In this document: piece by piece, positions 1-7,925 of the stretch
Numbering within the stretch: the stretch's first letter is position 1
How the letters are laid out: every line of letters begins with the position of its first letter
Origin: Bacteroidota bacterium
Lineage (GTDB): Bacteria; Bacteroidota; Ignavibacteria; Kapaibacteriales; Kapaibacteriaceae
Assembly (NCBI GenBank): GCA_003488525.1
Contig: DNLG01000028.1
Coordinates: forward strand, 471-11,904
Reading direction: 5' to 3'
DNA length: 11,434 nt
The notes under the pieces: model-generated
Seen by the model: the letters and a program-made list of their open reading frames with translations, nothing else
What the model was told of the DNA's origin: nothing
The model's database searches: none
Made by a program: the position numbers and the translations under genes

Positions 1-36
1 CTGAGCCGCGCAGCGGCGAAGGATCTCACTCGCCAT
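1..36 (-). CDS. Possible start of next gene, cut by left edge
   Basis: On the minus strand an ATG at 36-34 begins three bases after the TGA stop of the TonB receptor gene (42-40). The frame stays open for all 12 codons to the window edge, reading MASEILRRCAAQ. The tight spacing is what one expects of a downstream operon partner. Twelve codons are too few to recognise a family or to exclude chance, and no clear ribosome binding site precedes the ATG. In related bacteria receptors of this kind often have a heavy-metal-associated-domain gene nearby, but nothing in these 12 residues shows that. Confidence 0.3.
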   Translation of the reverse strand, partial: MASEILRRCAAQ

Positions 37-39
37 CGG

Positions 40-2292
40 TCACTGGATACTCACCCGAACTCCTGCATATACCATGCGTGGGTCGAGTGGACCCCAGGCG
101 AGGGAGGCATCGAAGGATTCGCCGAATGGTTGGTCGAAGCCGAGGATGGGGCGCTGCTGGATGAAGTTGGTGGCGTTTTCGATGCCGACGTACACTTCGA
201 ATTCGCCGAAGCGGCGTGTGATCTGTCCGTTGATGCGCCACCATGCGGGAAACTCTCCGTCGCGGAACGACGGCTCTGACTGACCGGGAATGATAGGCAT
301 GCGTCCGCTACCGTTCCAGGCAACCGTCATGTCGGCCTGCCAGAGCTGACCTTCTGTGGTGTAGGAGATGGTTGACAAAATGCGCCAGCGGCTGGTCATC
401 GGACGCTGCTGTTCGAGGCCGTTGAACGATGCAATGATGTCCACCCAACGCGCGGCCAGCATTAGCTCCAGACGCGCAATGGGAGAGAACATGGCCTGCG
501 TCATGACGTTGGTGGCGTAGCTGCTGCCGCGCAGGTTGCTTACGTACACTTCGCGCGGTGAACGGTCGAAGTCGACGATGATCTGATTGGCAAAGGTGGT
601 GTGATACACCTCCGCATCCAGCGTCAGGGGGCGGCCGGCAACGTCAAGGTTAGCCGTTGCAGAAACGCCAACGTTCCAGGCATCCTCCGGAAGGAAGCCG
701 GCGTCGAACATGACGGTGCGGGAGTTGATGTACGATGAAAGATTCTCATTTACCACGTTGGCAACACGCCAGCCCCTTCCGGCAGAGGCCCGCAGAGCGA
801 GAGACTCGGTCGCACTCCACTTCACATGCGCTCGCGGCACGAACCGTCCACCATAAAGATTGTGATGATCGTAGCGCATCCCGATCAATGCCGTCAGATC
901 ATCATGCGGCTGCAGCGTGAGTTCGGAGTACACTCCCGGCACGCGCTCACGGCGTGTGAAGGAGGTGTTCATCAGTGCCTCGTCGACGTCATCCATCATA
1001 AAGGACGCTCCCGAGACGAGCTTGAAGGACTCGGAAAATGGCAACGCCGCCACAGCCCGCACCAGCACGGTCTGCTGCAACCCAGTGGTCGAGCGCAGCC
1101 CGAATGTCGAACCATGATCGTGGTATGAGCCGGAGACAACGAGCGAAAGTCCGCTGCCTTCCATGTCTTCAAACGGATTCAGAAGTCCGAACTTTACAAA
1201 CCCGTCCACACGGCTGATGTCGGTGACGATGTCATACGAGCCGCGGATCGATGAGTCCGGGTGGACATGGATGTCCTCGTGATGACCCAGCACGCTCTGA
1301 CCCGAGCGGTACCGGTCGCGCAGACCCCGCACGTAAACCTGCCACTCGATCTCGTCGTTGTTAAACGTCCACCGATGCACAGCATTGATCTGCCTGAACG
1401 TTGGGATGTCGGCAAAGCCATCGCCGTTGTTATCCATGGCCATGTCCATGATCCGCCCATGCAGCATGGTCATGGTACTGAGCTCGTCGGAGATCTTCTG
1501 AGCCCCGTACAGATTCAGCTCATACCGTTGCATCGTATTGGCATACGCGTTCACATACAGCGAGGGGGCCGTGCGTGGATTGTGCATGCAGATGTTGATC
1601 TGCCCGGTTACCGACTCGTAGCCGTTGGTGACCGTGGATGATCCCTTGGAGATACTGATCGACTCCATGAACGGACCAGGAATGTGGTCAAGTCCGTAGG
1701 GCATCTCGATTCCGCGGATGAGCGGAACGGCCTCGACGAGGAACTGCGTGTACATGCCGCGCAGCCCCAGCATCTGGATCTGCTTTGCACCGCTCACGGC
1801 ATCCGAAAAGGAGACCTCGACGGACGGATTCTTTTCAAATGACTCCGCCAGAGAGCAGCATGCGGCCTTCTCGAGGTCAGCACGCCGGATGACCTCGGTT
1901 TTGACCGGTGCTCGCGTGATTCCTGTCTCTTCAGCCTCCACAACAACCGTGCTCCCGAGCGTAGGACGGAGTTCGACGGTAATCGAGTCGGCCGCTGGAC
2001 GGATCGTTGCGGAGACGAATCCCGGCATCCGCACGACCAGTGAATCACGACCGGTCTCTCGAACCAGACGGAAGCGCCCCTGTTCGTCCGTGCGGACGCC
2101 TCCCGAAGCCCCTTTCCAGAATACCGATGCGCCCGATAAGGGGCGGACCAGTCCATCCGCGTCGGGTCCCTTGACGGTGCCGATAAGTTGCTGGGACATC
2201 AGGGTTGCGGCTGCGAAAACAAGGACCACAATCGAACCCGCTGCGAGGCGTCCAACCCGCGGTACGATTGCTGTATAAACTCCGGTAACCAT
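40..2292 (-). CDS. TonB-dependent outer-membrane receptor, putative metal-related type
   Basis: A 750-aa outer-membrane receptor that would import a substrate using TonB/proton-motive energy. Residues 1-33 form a long signal peptide with a hydrophobic core (IVVLVFAAATL) ending near LMSQ. Residues 36-110 look like a carboxypeptidase-regulatory-like beta domain (GASVFWKG, TDEQGRFRL). STVVVEA at 114-120 resembles a TonB box. The plug spans about 125-235 and includes ACCSLAESFEKNPSVEV (Cys145-Cys146), QIQMLGLRG and SISKGSSTVTNGYESVTGQI. The rest is barrel, ending RMVYAGVRVSIQ. The Cys-Cys plug signature belongs, from memory, to Bacteroidota receptors that often sit beside heavy-metal-associated-domain proteins. 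A His-rich run (His337, 338, 342, 344) fits metal handling, but the substrate is inferred. The ATG start is favoured because it directly precedes the signal peptide; no clear ribosome binding site is visible. The gene is divergent from the small secreted protein gene 50 bp away. Confidence 0.9.
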   Translation of the reverse strand: MVTGVYTAIVPRVGRLAAGSIVVLVFAAATLMSQQLIGTVKGPDADGLVRPLSGASVFWKGASGGVRTDEQGRFRLVRETGRDSLVVRMPGFVSATIRPAADSITVELRPTLGSTVVVEAEETGITRAPVKTEVIRRADLEKAACCSLAESFEKNPSVEVSFSDAVSGAKQIQMLGLRGMYTQFLVEAVPLIRGIEMPYGLDHIPGPFMESISISKGSSTVTNGYESVTGQINICMHNPRTAPSLYVNAYANTMQRYELNLYGAQKISDELSTMTMLHGRIMDMAMDNNGDGFADIPTFRQINAVHRWTFNNDEIEWQVYVRGLRDRYRSGQSVLGHHEDIHVHPDSSIRGSYDIVTDISRVDGFVKFGLLNPFEDMEGSGLSLVVSGSYHDHGSTFGLRSTTGLQQTVLVRAVAALPFSESFKLVSGASFMMDDVDEALMNTSFTRRERVPGVYSELTLQPHDDLTALIGMRYDHHNLYGGRFVPRAHVKWSATESLALRASAGRGWRVANVVNENLSSYINSRTVMFDAGFLPEDAWNVGVSATANLDVAGRPLTLDAEVYHTTFANQIIVDFDRSPREVYVSNLRGSSYATNVMTQAMFSPIARLELMLAARWVDIIASFNGLEQQRPMTSRWRILSTISYTTEGQLWQADMTVAWNGSGRMPIIPGQSEPSFRDGEFPAWWRINGQITRRFGEFEVYVGIENATNFIQQRPILGFDQPFGESFDASLAWGPLDPRMVYAGVRVSIQ

Positions 2293-2342
2293 AACGGTGG
2301 CAATAGTACGAAAAAACGACCCCCGATAGTATATTGCGACAG
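2293..2342. promoter_or_regulatory. Short divergent intergenic region, presumed back-to-back promoters
   Basis: Only 50 bp separate the ATG of the TonB receptor (minus strand) from the ATG of the FN3-like protein (plus strand), so both promoters must lie here or inside the coding starts. On the minus strand TACTATTG (2308-2301) differs by one base from the Bacteroidota -7 box TAnnTTTG. On the plus strand TATATTG (2330-2336) is a weaker partial match. Either box would leave a very short or no 5' leader. I see no convincing -33 element or operator palindrome. Confidence 0.35.
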
Positions 2343-2765
2343 ATGAAACGGCTCGTCATCATCCTCGTTCTCGCCCTTGGCGTCATCACCGCACATGCGG
2401 TGCAAGTGACGCTGCAGTACTTTCAAGCGAAGTCTAATGGCAACTCGATCGTCCTTGAATGGAAGTCGAATGCAGAGAGTGATATAGCCGTGTATGAGAT
2501 TGAGCGCGCCGGCTCCGACAACGTTTTCCGGTACGTCGGCAGCGTCAGCGCAAAAGGCAGTAATCAATCCTACTCATTCACGGATGATGAAGCCTTTGGC
2601 AAGCGCGACGGAAACAATGAGACCATCACGCGGAACTACTTCACGTACCGTCTGAAGGTTGTTGCCGTCGACAAAAACGTCAGCTATTCCAACAGCGTCG
2701 GTGTTGTCCACAACGTTAGCGGCATCAAGCGCACGTGGGGAATGATCAAGGAAATGTTCCGCTGA
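2343..2765 (+). CDS. Small secreted fibronectin type III-like protein
   Basis: A 140-aa exported protein of unknown role. Residues 1-19 are a classic signal peptide (MKRLVIILVLALGVITAHA). The mature part is a single Fn3-like beta-sandwich: SIVLEWKSNAESDI near 35-48, YEIERA at 51-56, SYSFTDDEA near 76-84, YRLKVVAVD at 102-110 and YSNSVGVV at 115-122. This order of strands is the usual Fn3 pattern in surface proteins of this phylum. It ends with a basic amphipathic tail, VSGIKRTWGMIKEMFR, which is not a T9SS sorting domain. I recall similar tails in small Ignavibacteria/Chlorobiota proteins but cannot check. The ATG at 2343 is preferred over an in-frame TTG at 2334 because it leaves a standard signal peptide. 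It is probably the first gene of an operon with the metalloprotease 5 bp downstream. Confidence 0.8.
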   Translation: MKRLVIILVLALGVITAHAVQVTLQYFQAKSNGNSIVLEWKSNAESDIAVYEIERAGSDNVFRYVGSVSAKGSNQSYSFTDDEAFGKRDGNNETITRNYFTYRLKVVAVDKNVSYSNSVGVVHNVSGIKRTWGMIKEMFR

Positions 2766-2770
2766 GCACC

Positions 2771-4393
2771 GTGGCTTGGCTGAGAAACTGCATAGTATCG
2801 CGAACGGGCCTGGTCCTGTTCGCGTTTTTGTTTTATGCCCAGACGTCGTGGGCGCAAAGCTCAATCCCGGATAAGTGTGGCTTTGCGCAGCGCTCGCAGG
2901 CCCAGAGACTCGAAGCAATCAAGCGGGGTGAGATTCAGGCCACGCGTCCGATGCTGCAGAAGTTTGCCGAATCGGCCACCGGGCGGTTCCGCGTGCACTA
3001 TGACGTCGTGGGTGCAAATGCGGTCGATACCACAGATGCGTCCGGCAACGGACTTCCGGATTATATCGATGAGTGCATCAGCGCCCTCGAACATGCCTGG
3101 CGCGTAGAGATCGATACGCTCGGATACACCCCGCCCCCTTCCGACGGGGCCGATGGAGGCTCGCCTGCGTTGGACGTGTACGTGCAGGATCTGGGCCCTA
3201 AGGGCTTCTATGGAATTGCCACCCCCGACAGACGTCTGCGCGAAGTGCCAACGCCGCTGTGGGTCTGCTACCTGGAGGTTGATAACGACTACAGTCCGAC
3301 GGACTCGGCCAGCGGACGTCCGTCGTATACCACAACGGGACTCGATGCGCTGCGTATTACCTGCGCGCACGAGTTTCATCATGCCGTGCAGAACGGCTGC
3401 TACGCGATGGTAGAGCAGCACCGTATGCTCTACGAGCTGACGTCGACATGGATGGAAATGCGCTGCTGGCCCGAAGTGCGGGACTGGGCGTTCTATGCCT
3501 CGGCACTGCTGACACGTCCCGAACAATGGTCATTCGCTCGGTCGCCGGGCAGGAATGGCTACGTATGGGGCTGGTTCGGCAATGCGCTGGCCGCATTGCC
3601 GGGTAACGTTCTGCGCTCCACGTGGGAGCGTATCGGACAGGCACGTCCACCATTTGCCGCTCTGGTGGAAGCATGTACAGCTGCAGGAACGTCGATCGAC
3701 GATGTCTTCTGCAGTGCCGTGGAAGCGATGTACCGAACGGGCTCGCGCGGGAGTGTCAATCCATATATGCCCGGTGCATCCCTGCTGCCGGAATTGAGCC
3801 CCCTTTCGGAGCGCGAGATTCCTCGCGACGGACTTGAGGTATCGGGCACAAGCGTTCCCTTCACAGTCATGCTTACACGTCTGCGTCTGACCGCACCGAC
3901 GGGCGCACGCGCCACGGGCGATGTTCTGCTGGCCTTCAACAACGGCACGTCCCTGTCGAACGATACGCTGCGCGAACGTCCTCTCTCGTACCGCTACCGT
4001 CTTACCTCGGAGCCCACAACCGGCGATGTGCCGATCTCGGCCACAGGCTGGGGCGTGCGACTTTCTGACGCTACGCCGAGCACCTGCCTGGTCGTCGATG
4101 GAATCGCCCTTATCGAGTCCACATCGGCATTCCCGCAGCCGCTCGATCGGTCAGCATCCCGAACGATGTACGTGCCGGTCGGCGGTGCGACCATTGGCTC
4201 TTCGGTAACGATCTCGATCCTGAACCTGGCAATGCAGCCGGTGCAGCCCGCAACGTCGGCGACAATTTCGATCGTTGAACGACGCGTGGTGGCCGCCGTC
4301 GAGATCAATGAAGACATTGCCCCGGGAACGTACCTTCTGTTCGTCGATGATCGCCGCTCGCCTCCAACCATGCAGAAGGTCTTCATCAAATGA
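2771..4393 (+). CDS. Secreted HExxH metalloprotease, MXAN_6640-like, with T9SS-like C-terminus
   Basis: A 540-aa putative secreted zinc metallopeptidase. Residues 1-28 are a signal peptide (hydrophobic LVLFAFLFYA, cleavage near SWAQ). DASGNGLPDYID (89-100) resembles a calcium-binding loop. The zinc-binding motif is HEFHH (200-204), followed by Glu222 in YELTSTWMEM, 18 residues on, which fits a gluzincin-type third ligand (Glu229 is the alternative). The layout (loop, DVYVQD, then AHEFHHAVQ) matches proteins annotated as MXAN_6640 family putative metalloproteases. The last 80 or so residues read like a degenerate T9SS sorting domain, with APGTYLLFVDD and the terminal KVFIK. I chose the GTG at 2771, 5 bp after the previous stop, because it gives a compact signal peptide. 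An in-frame GTG at 2735 would add 12 residues and overlap the upstream gene. The stop overlaps the next ATG (ATGA). Substrate unknown. Confidence 0.85.
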   Translation: MAWLRNCIVSRTGLVLFAFLFYAQTSWAQSSIPDKCGFAQRSQAQRLEAIKRGEIQATRPMLQKFAESATGRFRVHYDVVGANAVDTTDASGNGLPDYIDECISALEHAWRVEIDTLGYTPPPSDGADGGSPALDVYVQDLGPKGFYGIATPDRRLREVPTPLWVCYLEVDNDYSPTDSASGRPSYTTTGLDALRITCAHEFHHAVQNGCYAMVEQHRMLYELTSTWMEMRCWPEVRDWAFYASALLTRPEQWSFARSPGRNGYVWGWFGNALAALPGNVLRSTWERIGQARPPFAALVEACTAAGTSIDDVFCSAVEAMYRTGSRGSVNPYMPGASLLPELSPLSEREIPRDGLEVSGTSVPFTVMLTRLRLTAPTGARATGDVLLAFNNGTSLSNDTLRERPLSYRYRLTSEPTTGDVPISATGWGVRLSDATPSTCLVVDGIALIESTSAFPQPLDRSASRTMYVPVGGATIGSSVTISILNLAMQPVQPATSATISIVERRVVAAVEINEDIAPGTYLLFVDDRRSPPTMQKVFIK

Positions 4394-5019
4394 CCGCATC
4401 GCTGCACGTCAGGGGGCTTTGCAAACGCTACGCCAGCCGCTGGGTAGTGCGCGATGTGGAACTTTCCGCCACGTCCGGCAACGTGATCGGCATCGTCGGC
4501 AACAACGGCTCCGGAAAATCTACCCTGGTAAAGATGATCGCCGGCGTGCTGCGTCCAACCAGTGGAACGGTCACGCTCACGCTGAACAACAGCGTGGTTG
4601 CTCCGGCCGATGTCCCGCAGCTCTGCGGCATGGTCGCCCCCTACCTTCAGATCTACGACGAGTTCACCCCGATAGAACTTCTGCATCTGCATGCGCAGCT
4701 TCACGGTCGCACGCTCGAAGCTTCAGATGTTGATGCCACCCTTGGCCGCGTCGGACTCGACCATGTAGCTTCGCATCCCGTCAGGAGCTTCTCCAGTGGC
4801 ATGCGCCAGCGCGCCAGCCTCGCCATTGCCGTCTCACTGTCCCCTGCCCTCTTGCTGCTGGACGAACCCGGCGTCACCCTTGACGAGGCGGGCCGCACAG
4901 CATTGGCCGAGTGCATCTCGCTCGCCCGCAAACAAGGCTCTGTCGTGATCCTCGCCACGAATGACGATCGTGAACGCAGCCTGTGCGATCAGTTCGTGCG
5001 AATGACGAGCGACGAGTGA
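4390..5019 (+). CDS. ABC transporter ATP-binding protein, CcmA-like size
   Basis: A 209-aa cytoplasmic nucleotide-binding subunit that would hydrolyse ATP to drive a transporter. Walker A is GNNGSGKST (37-45), the Q-loop glutamine is probably Gln87 in VAPYLQIYDE, the ABC signature is FSSGMRQR (134-141), and Walker B is LLLLDEP (154-160) with Asp158 and Glu159. At the switch (H-loop) position the sequence is LATNDD, so Asn191 replaces the usual histidine. The short length and these motifs resemble CcmA (heme exporter) and related ATPases of Bacteroidota, but no CcmB/CcmC-like permease is present, so the substrate cannot be assigned. It overlaps the metalloprotease stop by 4 bp (ATGA), suggesting translational coupling, and is the last gene of its operon. 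General ABC function is secure; the CcmA assignment is tentative. Confidence 0.9.
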   Translation: MTASLHVRGLCKRYASRWVVRDVELSATSGNVIGIVGNNGSGKSTLVKMIAGVLRPTSGTVTLTLNNSVVAPADVPQLCGMVAPYLQIYDEFTPIELLHLHAQLHGRTLEASDVDATLGRVGLDHVASHPVRSFSSGMRQRASLAIAVSLSPALLLLDEPGVTLDEAGRTALAECISLARKQGSVVILATNDDRERSLCDQFVRMTSDE

Positions 5020-5049
5020 CCGTAATGATGGCACTCCGTGGCGCTCTCG

Positions 5050-7824
5050 CTACTGACCGAATTCCCGGAATCGATAGCGGAATGTCAGCAGGACGACGCG
5101 CCGAAGAAGAGCCGAGCGCATGTCCTGGGTGAAGACGTTATTGAACGTACGCTGCACGTCATTGTTCTGGTTCAGAGCGTCGCGGACGCTCAGTGCGATG
5201 CTGCCACGTTCGGATTCGAACAGGGACTTGCTGAGGGAAACGTTCAGCAGCGTGATGTTCTGGTTGAAGCCGCTGCTGAGGCCGTCATTGCTGCGGTTGC
5301 TGAAGGTTGCCTCCAGGTCAAGCCCCTTCATGATCGTCCATGTTCCATACAAGGTTAGATTCAGCGTCGAGAAGGTGTTATTCATGCCCTGGATGAGAGA
5401 ATTGTCGACGCTGCCGGTGGAGTATTCAAATCCGCCGCTGACAGAAATGCTGCCCTCGACATAGTAGTAGAGGTCAGCCCCGAATGTGTAACGAGAGGAC
5501 CGTGCTTCATTGAGCTGACCATTGATCAGGCCCGGTGCAACGTCATACGTCAGCGATGAGTAGGCATTCAGACGTAGTGGCAGAGTATCGACCTGGAATC
5601 CGAGATAGCCGGAAACATAGGCCGACAGGCCGCCCTGAAGATTGACCGGACGTGTCAGTTGCCGACCTTGGAGAAGCTCAACGCCGTCGACAGTCGTATC
5701 GCGCTCGGCGATCAGCGTACTGCTCCCGATAAAGTCACGCAGATATGAAAAACGCCCATAGGTAAAGTAGTATCCGTCAATAGCAGTGACCGATCCCTGA
5801 GCATCAACAGCAAGCTCGTGCTCAAGGGTCTGCCGCAGAAGCGGAGAGCCGACGGACAGAATGAGCGGATTCGAATTGTCAAGCACATCCTGCATCTGCT
5901 CGATGGTCGGAAGCTGCGTCTTCATCTGGTATGATACGCTGGCATACGTGTTCTCGAGCCCGATCAGACTGAGCGAAACACTGGGAAGCAGGTTTGAGAA
6001 CTGCTTCGATGTGGCACTTGTGAAGGGGAACATTGTCACGCCGGCAAGGTCCGAGACCCGATACTCCATCCCGGCTCGAGCAGATATCAACGAATCTCTC
6101 CAGCCAAGGAGCAGCTCGCTTCCATACTGGGAAAAGGTCTGCTCAAATGAGTTTGACAACAACGTGTCAAGATCAGTGAATGCGCCGAGTCCGGAAGGGT
6201 CGATTCGCGTTCGCCGATTTGATTCCGAGCGGCTGCGCTGGCCACGCACCTTGATGGTCGTGTAGGCAAACTCGGAAAGGGGCTCAGTATAGGTCAGACT
6301 CGGACTAAGCGAATGACGAAGCCCGTCCTGCTGTGCCCGCTGATCGATCGAGTCTGACTCGGCCGCAACAGCAGCCGTGTTGGTTGCGGCAAGGTCACGA
6401 CGAGAATCACTACTGCTATTGGTCAGCCCGATGTCGATTGACAGATAGCGTTTGGGCTTTGCGAATCGGTGAGTGAACGTAAGACTATTCGTCAATGACA
6501 GCGTCGATGACTCGGCGTCGGTCCGCGATACGGAACTACCCAGAATCTGTTCGGCATCTCGCGTACTCCCGGTGAATTGATCATCGAGGGTAGTTGCCCG
6601 CCCCGACAGGCGCGAGGTGATTCCCAGCTGCGTTGCCGTGTCGAGATCGGCCTTCAGACCCACACGCAGACTGTGCTCGGTGGCTCCCGATGTGGTTGTG
6701 TTGCTCTGGCTGTAGGACTGTCCCGCCATTGATGGCGTCACGAACTGTCGTAGCAGCGATGTCCCTACCTCTGTGCTCCGGTCGCCGAAGATATACGTCG
6801 CACTGGCCTTAACAGGACCCTTGATGTTTGCACCCGTGACCATTGCCTTTCTTGTCGAGGTGATCCCGGCCTCCGGCTGCACGCCGAATGCGTCGTCTAA
6901 CGTACCGTCACTCGTCATGACATACACACCACCACGACTCTCCATGCCCATCGATGAACCACTTGCATCGGCCACATCCGAGAACGCGAAATTGACATCA
7001 TTGACGTTGTTCGCCATCGCGAGGGCTGACAGCCGATAGGTCGAATCAAATTGATTGAAGGTACCATTGGTTTCATATCTGTTTTGCAGGCCATATGCTG
7101 CGGCGACCTTCCCGAACGCCCCCTTTCTCTTGTCCTCCATCGTAACGATGTTGATGGTCTTTGTCGTCGAGTTCTCCTCCTGACCCGTTTGCTTGGCTTG
7201 CTCACTCTTCGAATCGTAGATCTGGACTTTGTCAATGATCTCAGCCGGAAGGTTTGTCAGGGTCGACATCACATCGTCACCGAAGAATTCGATGCCATCG
7301 ACCAGGACCTTGTCGACCTCTTCACCGTTGGCCCGAACCTTGCCGTCCTTCATCGACACGCCCGGCAACTGCCGGACGAGCCGGTCGGCGTCGGCATTGG
7401 AGTCTACCTTGAAGGCTGATGCGTCATACTCCGTCGTGTCACCCCGTTGCATGGTCCGTAAACGCGATTGCGTAACCAGAATGGTAGCCCCAAGCACTGC
7501 ATCCTGAACCAGGCGCACGGTATCAAGCGATCCGCCCGCAGCAGCGATCTCTATGGTATCGACGAACGGCCTGTAGCCAATGTAGGTAACGCGAATGATG
7601 TTGGGCCCGTCGCTCACCCCTCGCACGAGATACCTGCCACGCTTGTCGACGACAGCCCCGTTGGCCGTTGAATCTCCCGGACGCGAGATGACGACCGTAG
7701 CGCCGTACATAGCAGATCGACTGGCACTGTCGACGACCACGCCACGCACTTCACGACGTTGCGCGCGGCTTACCTGGACTTGGCATGCAAGGCATACCAA
7801 GACACTAAGCGTCATCACCCTCAT
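5050..7824 (-). CDS. TonB-receptor-like outer-membrane beta-barrel protein
   Basis: A 924-aa outer-membrane protein. Residues 1-22 are a signal peptide ending near SRAQ. About 24-105 is a carboxypeptidase-regulatory-like domain (GVVVDSASRSAMYGATVVI, DKRGRYLVRGV, YIGYRPFVDTIEI). About 110-235 is a receptor-plug-like domain with signature stretches YDASAFKVDSNADADRLVRQ (133-152), LPGVSMKDGKVRANG (153-167), VLVDGIEFFGDD (173-184), LPAEIIDKVQIYDSKSEQA (192-210) and TKTINIV (221-227). The remainder is a large beta-barrel ending VVLLTFRYRFREFG. This is the architecture of Bacteroidota proteins annotated 'outer membrane beta-barrel family protein', which resemble TonB receptors but mostly have unknown substrates. 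GGGGAT just upstream may act as a ribosome binding site; an alternative ATG lies three codons in. A terminator separates it from the upstream DUF1573 gene, so it is probably transcribed alone. Confidence 0.9.
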   Translation of the reverse strand: MRVMTLSVLVCLACQVQVSRAQRREVRGVVVDSASRSAMYGATVVISRPGDSTANGAVVDKRGRYLVRGVSDGPNIIRVTYIGYRPFVDTIEIAAAGGSLDTVRLVQDAVLGATILVTQSRLRTMQRGDTTEYDASAFKVDSNADADRLVRQLPGVSMKDGKVRANGEEVDKVLVDGIEFFGDDVMSTLTNLPAEIIDKVQIYDSKSEQAKQTGQEENSTTKTINIVTMEDKRKGAFGKVAAAYGLQNRYETNGTFNQFDSTYRLSALAMANNVNDVNFAFSDVADASGSSMGMESRGGVYVMTSDGTLDDAFGVQPEAGITSTRKAMVTGANIKGPVKASATYIFGDRSTEVGTSLLRQFVTPSMAGQSYSQSNTTTSGATEHSLRVGLKADLDTATQLGITSRLSGRATTLDDQFTGSTRDAEQILGSSVSRTDAESSTLSLTNSLTFTHRFAKPKRYLSIDIGLTNSSSDSRRDLAATNTAAVAAESDSIDQRAQQDGLRHSLSPSLTYTEPLSEFAYTTIKVRGQRSRSESNRRTRIDPSGLGAFTDLDTLLSNSFEQTFSQYGSELLLGWRDSLISARAGMEYRVSDLAGVTMFPFTSATSKQFSNLLPSVSLSLIGLENTYASVSYQMKTQLPTIEQMQDVLDNSNPLILSVGSPLLRQTLEHELAVDAQGSVTAIDGYYFTYGRFSYLRDFIGSSTLIAERDTTVDGVELLQGRQLTRPVNLQGGLSAYVSGYLGFQVDTLPLRLNAYSSLTYDVAPGLINGQLNEARSSRYTFGADLYYYVEGSISVSGGFEYSTGSVDNSLIQGMNNTFSTLNLTLYGTWTIMKGLDLEATFSNRSNDGLSSGFNQNITLLNVSLSKSLFESERGSIALSVRDALNQNNDVQRTFNNVFTQDMRSALLRRVVLLTFRYRFREFGQ

Positions 7825-7925
7825 GTATCATCCCCGAAGTTATTGAAAGCGGTAGATGCCAACTGCCTCAGGCCCGAATTGTCACGTATGCGTGGTACGC
7901 TTAGTCTATGTGGTAGCGGATATGC
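7825..7925 (-). promoter_or_regulatory. Upstream region of the 924-aa barrel gene, weak promoter candidate
   Basis: About 100 bp between the terminator tail and the receptor ATG contain no supportable gene and should hold this gene's promoter. The best candidate on the minus strand is TAACTTCG (7842-7835), one mismatch from TAnnTTTG, with a TTG (7862-7860) 17 bp upstream. It would leave a very short leader, so the assignment is weak. No regulator box is recognisable. Confidence 0.25.

Noticed and set aside
1718..2278. 186-codon open frame on the plus strand
   Set aside because: It lies wholly opposite the signal peptide and plug of the TonB receptor, has a low-complexity Arg/Ser/Thr-rich composition and no recognisable domain. 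It is a shadow of a GC-rich gene.
2861..3526. 221-codon open frame on the minus strand
   Set aside because: It is antisense to the catalytic part of the metalloprotease, which has clear family motifs; the antisense translation has none.
3994..4704. 236-codon open frame on the minus strand
   Set aside because: It is antisense to the protease end and the ABC ATPase Walker A region and spans their junction. Its translation shows no domain or signal.
5013..5037. Small hairpin (GAGTG with CACTC, one bulge) at the convergent junction
   Set aside because: The stem is about 7 bp with a bulged base, overlaps the ATPase stop codon and has no T-run on either strand, so I do not call it a terminator.
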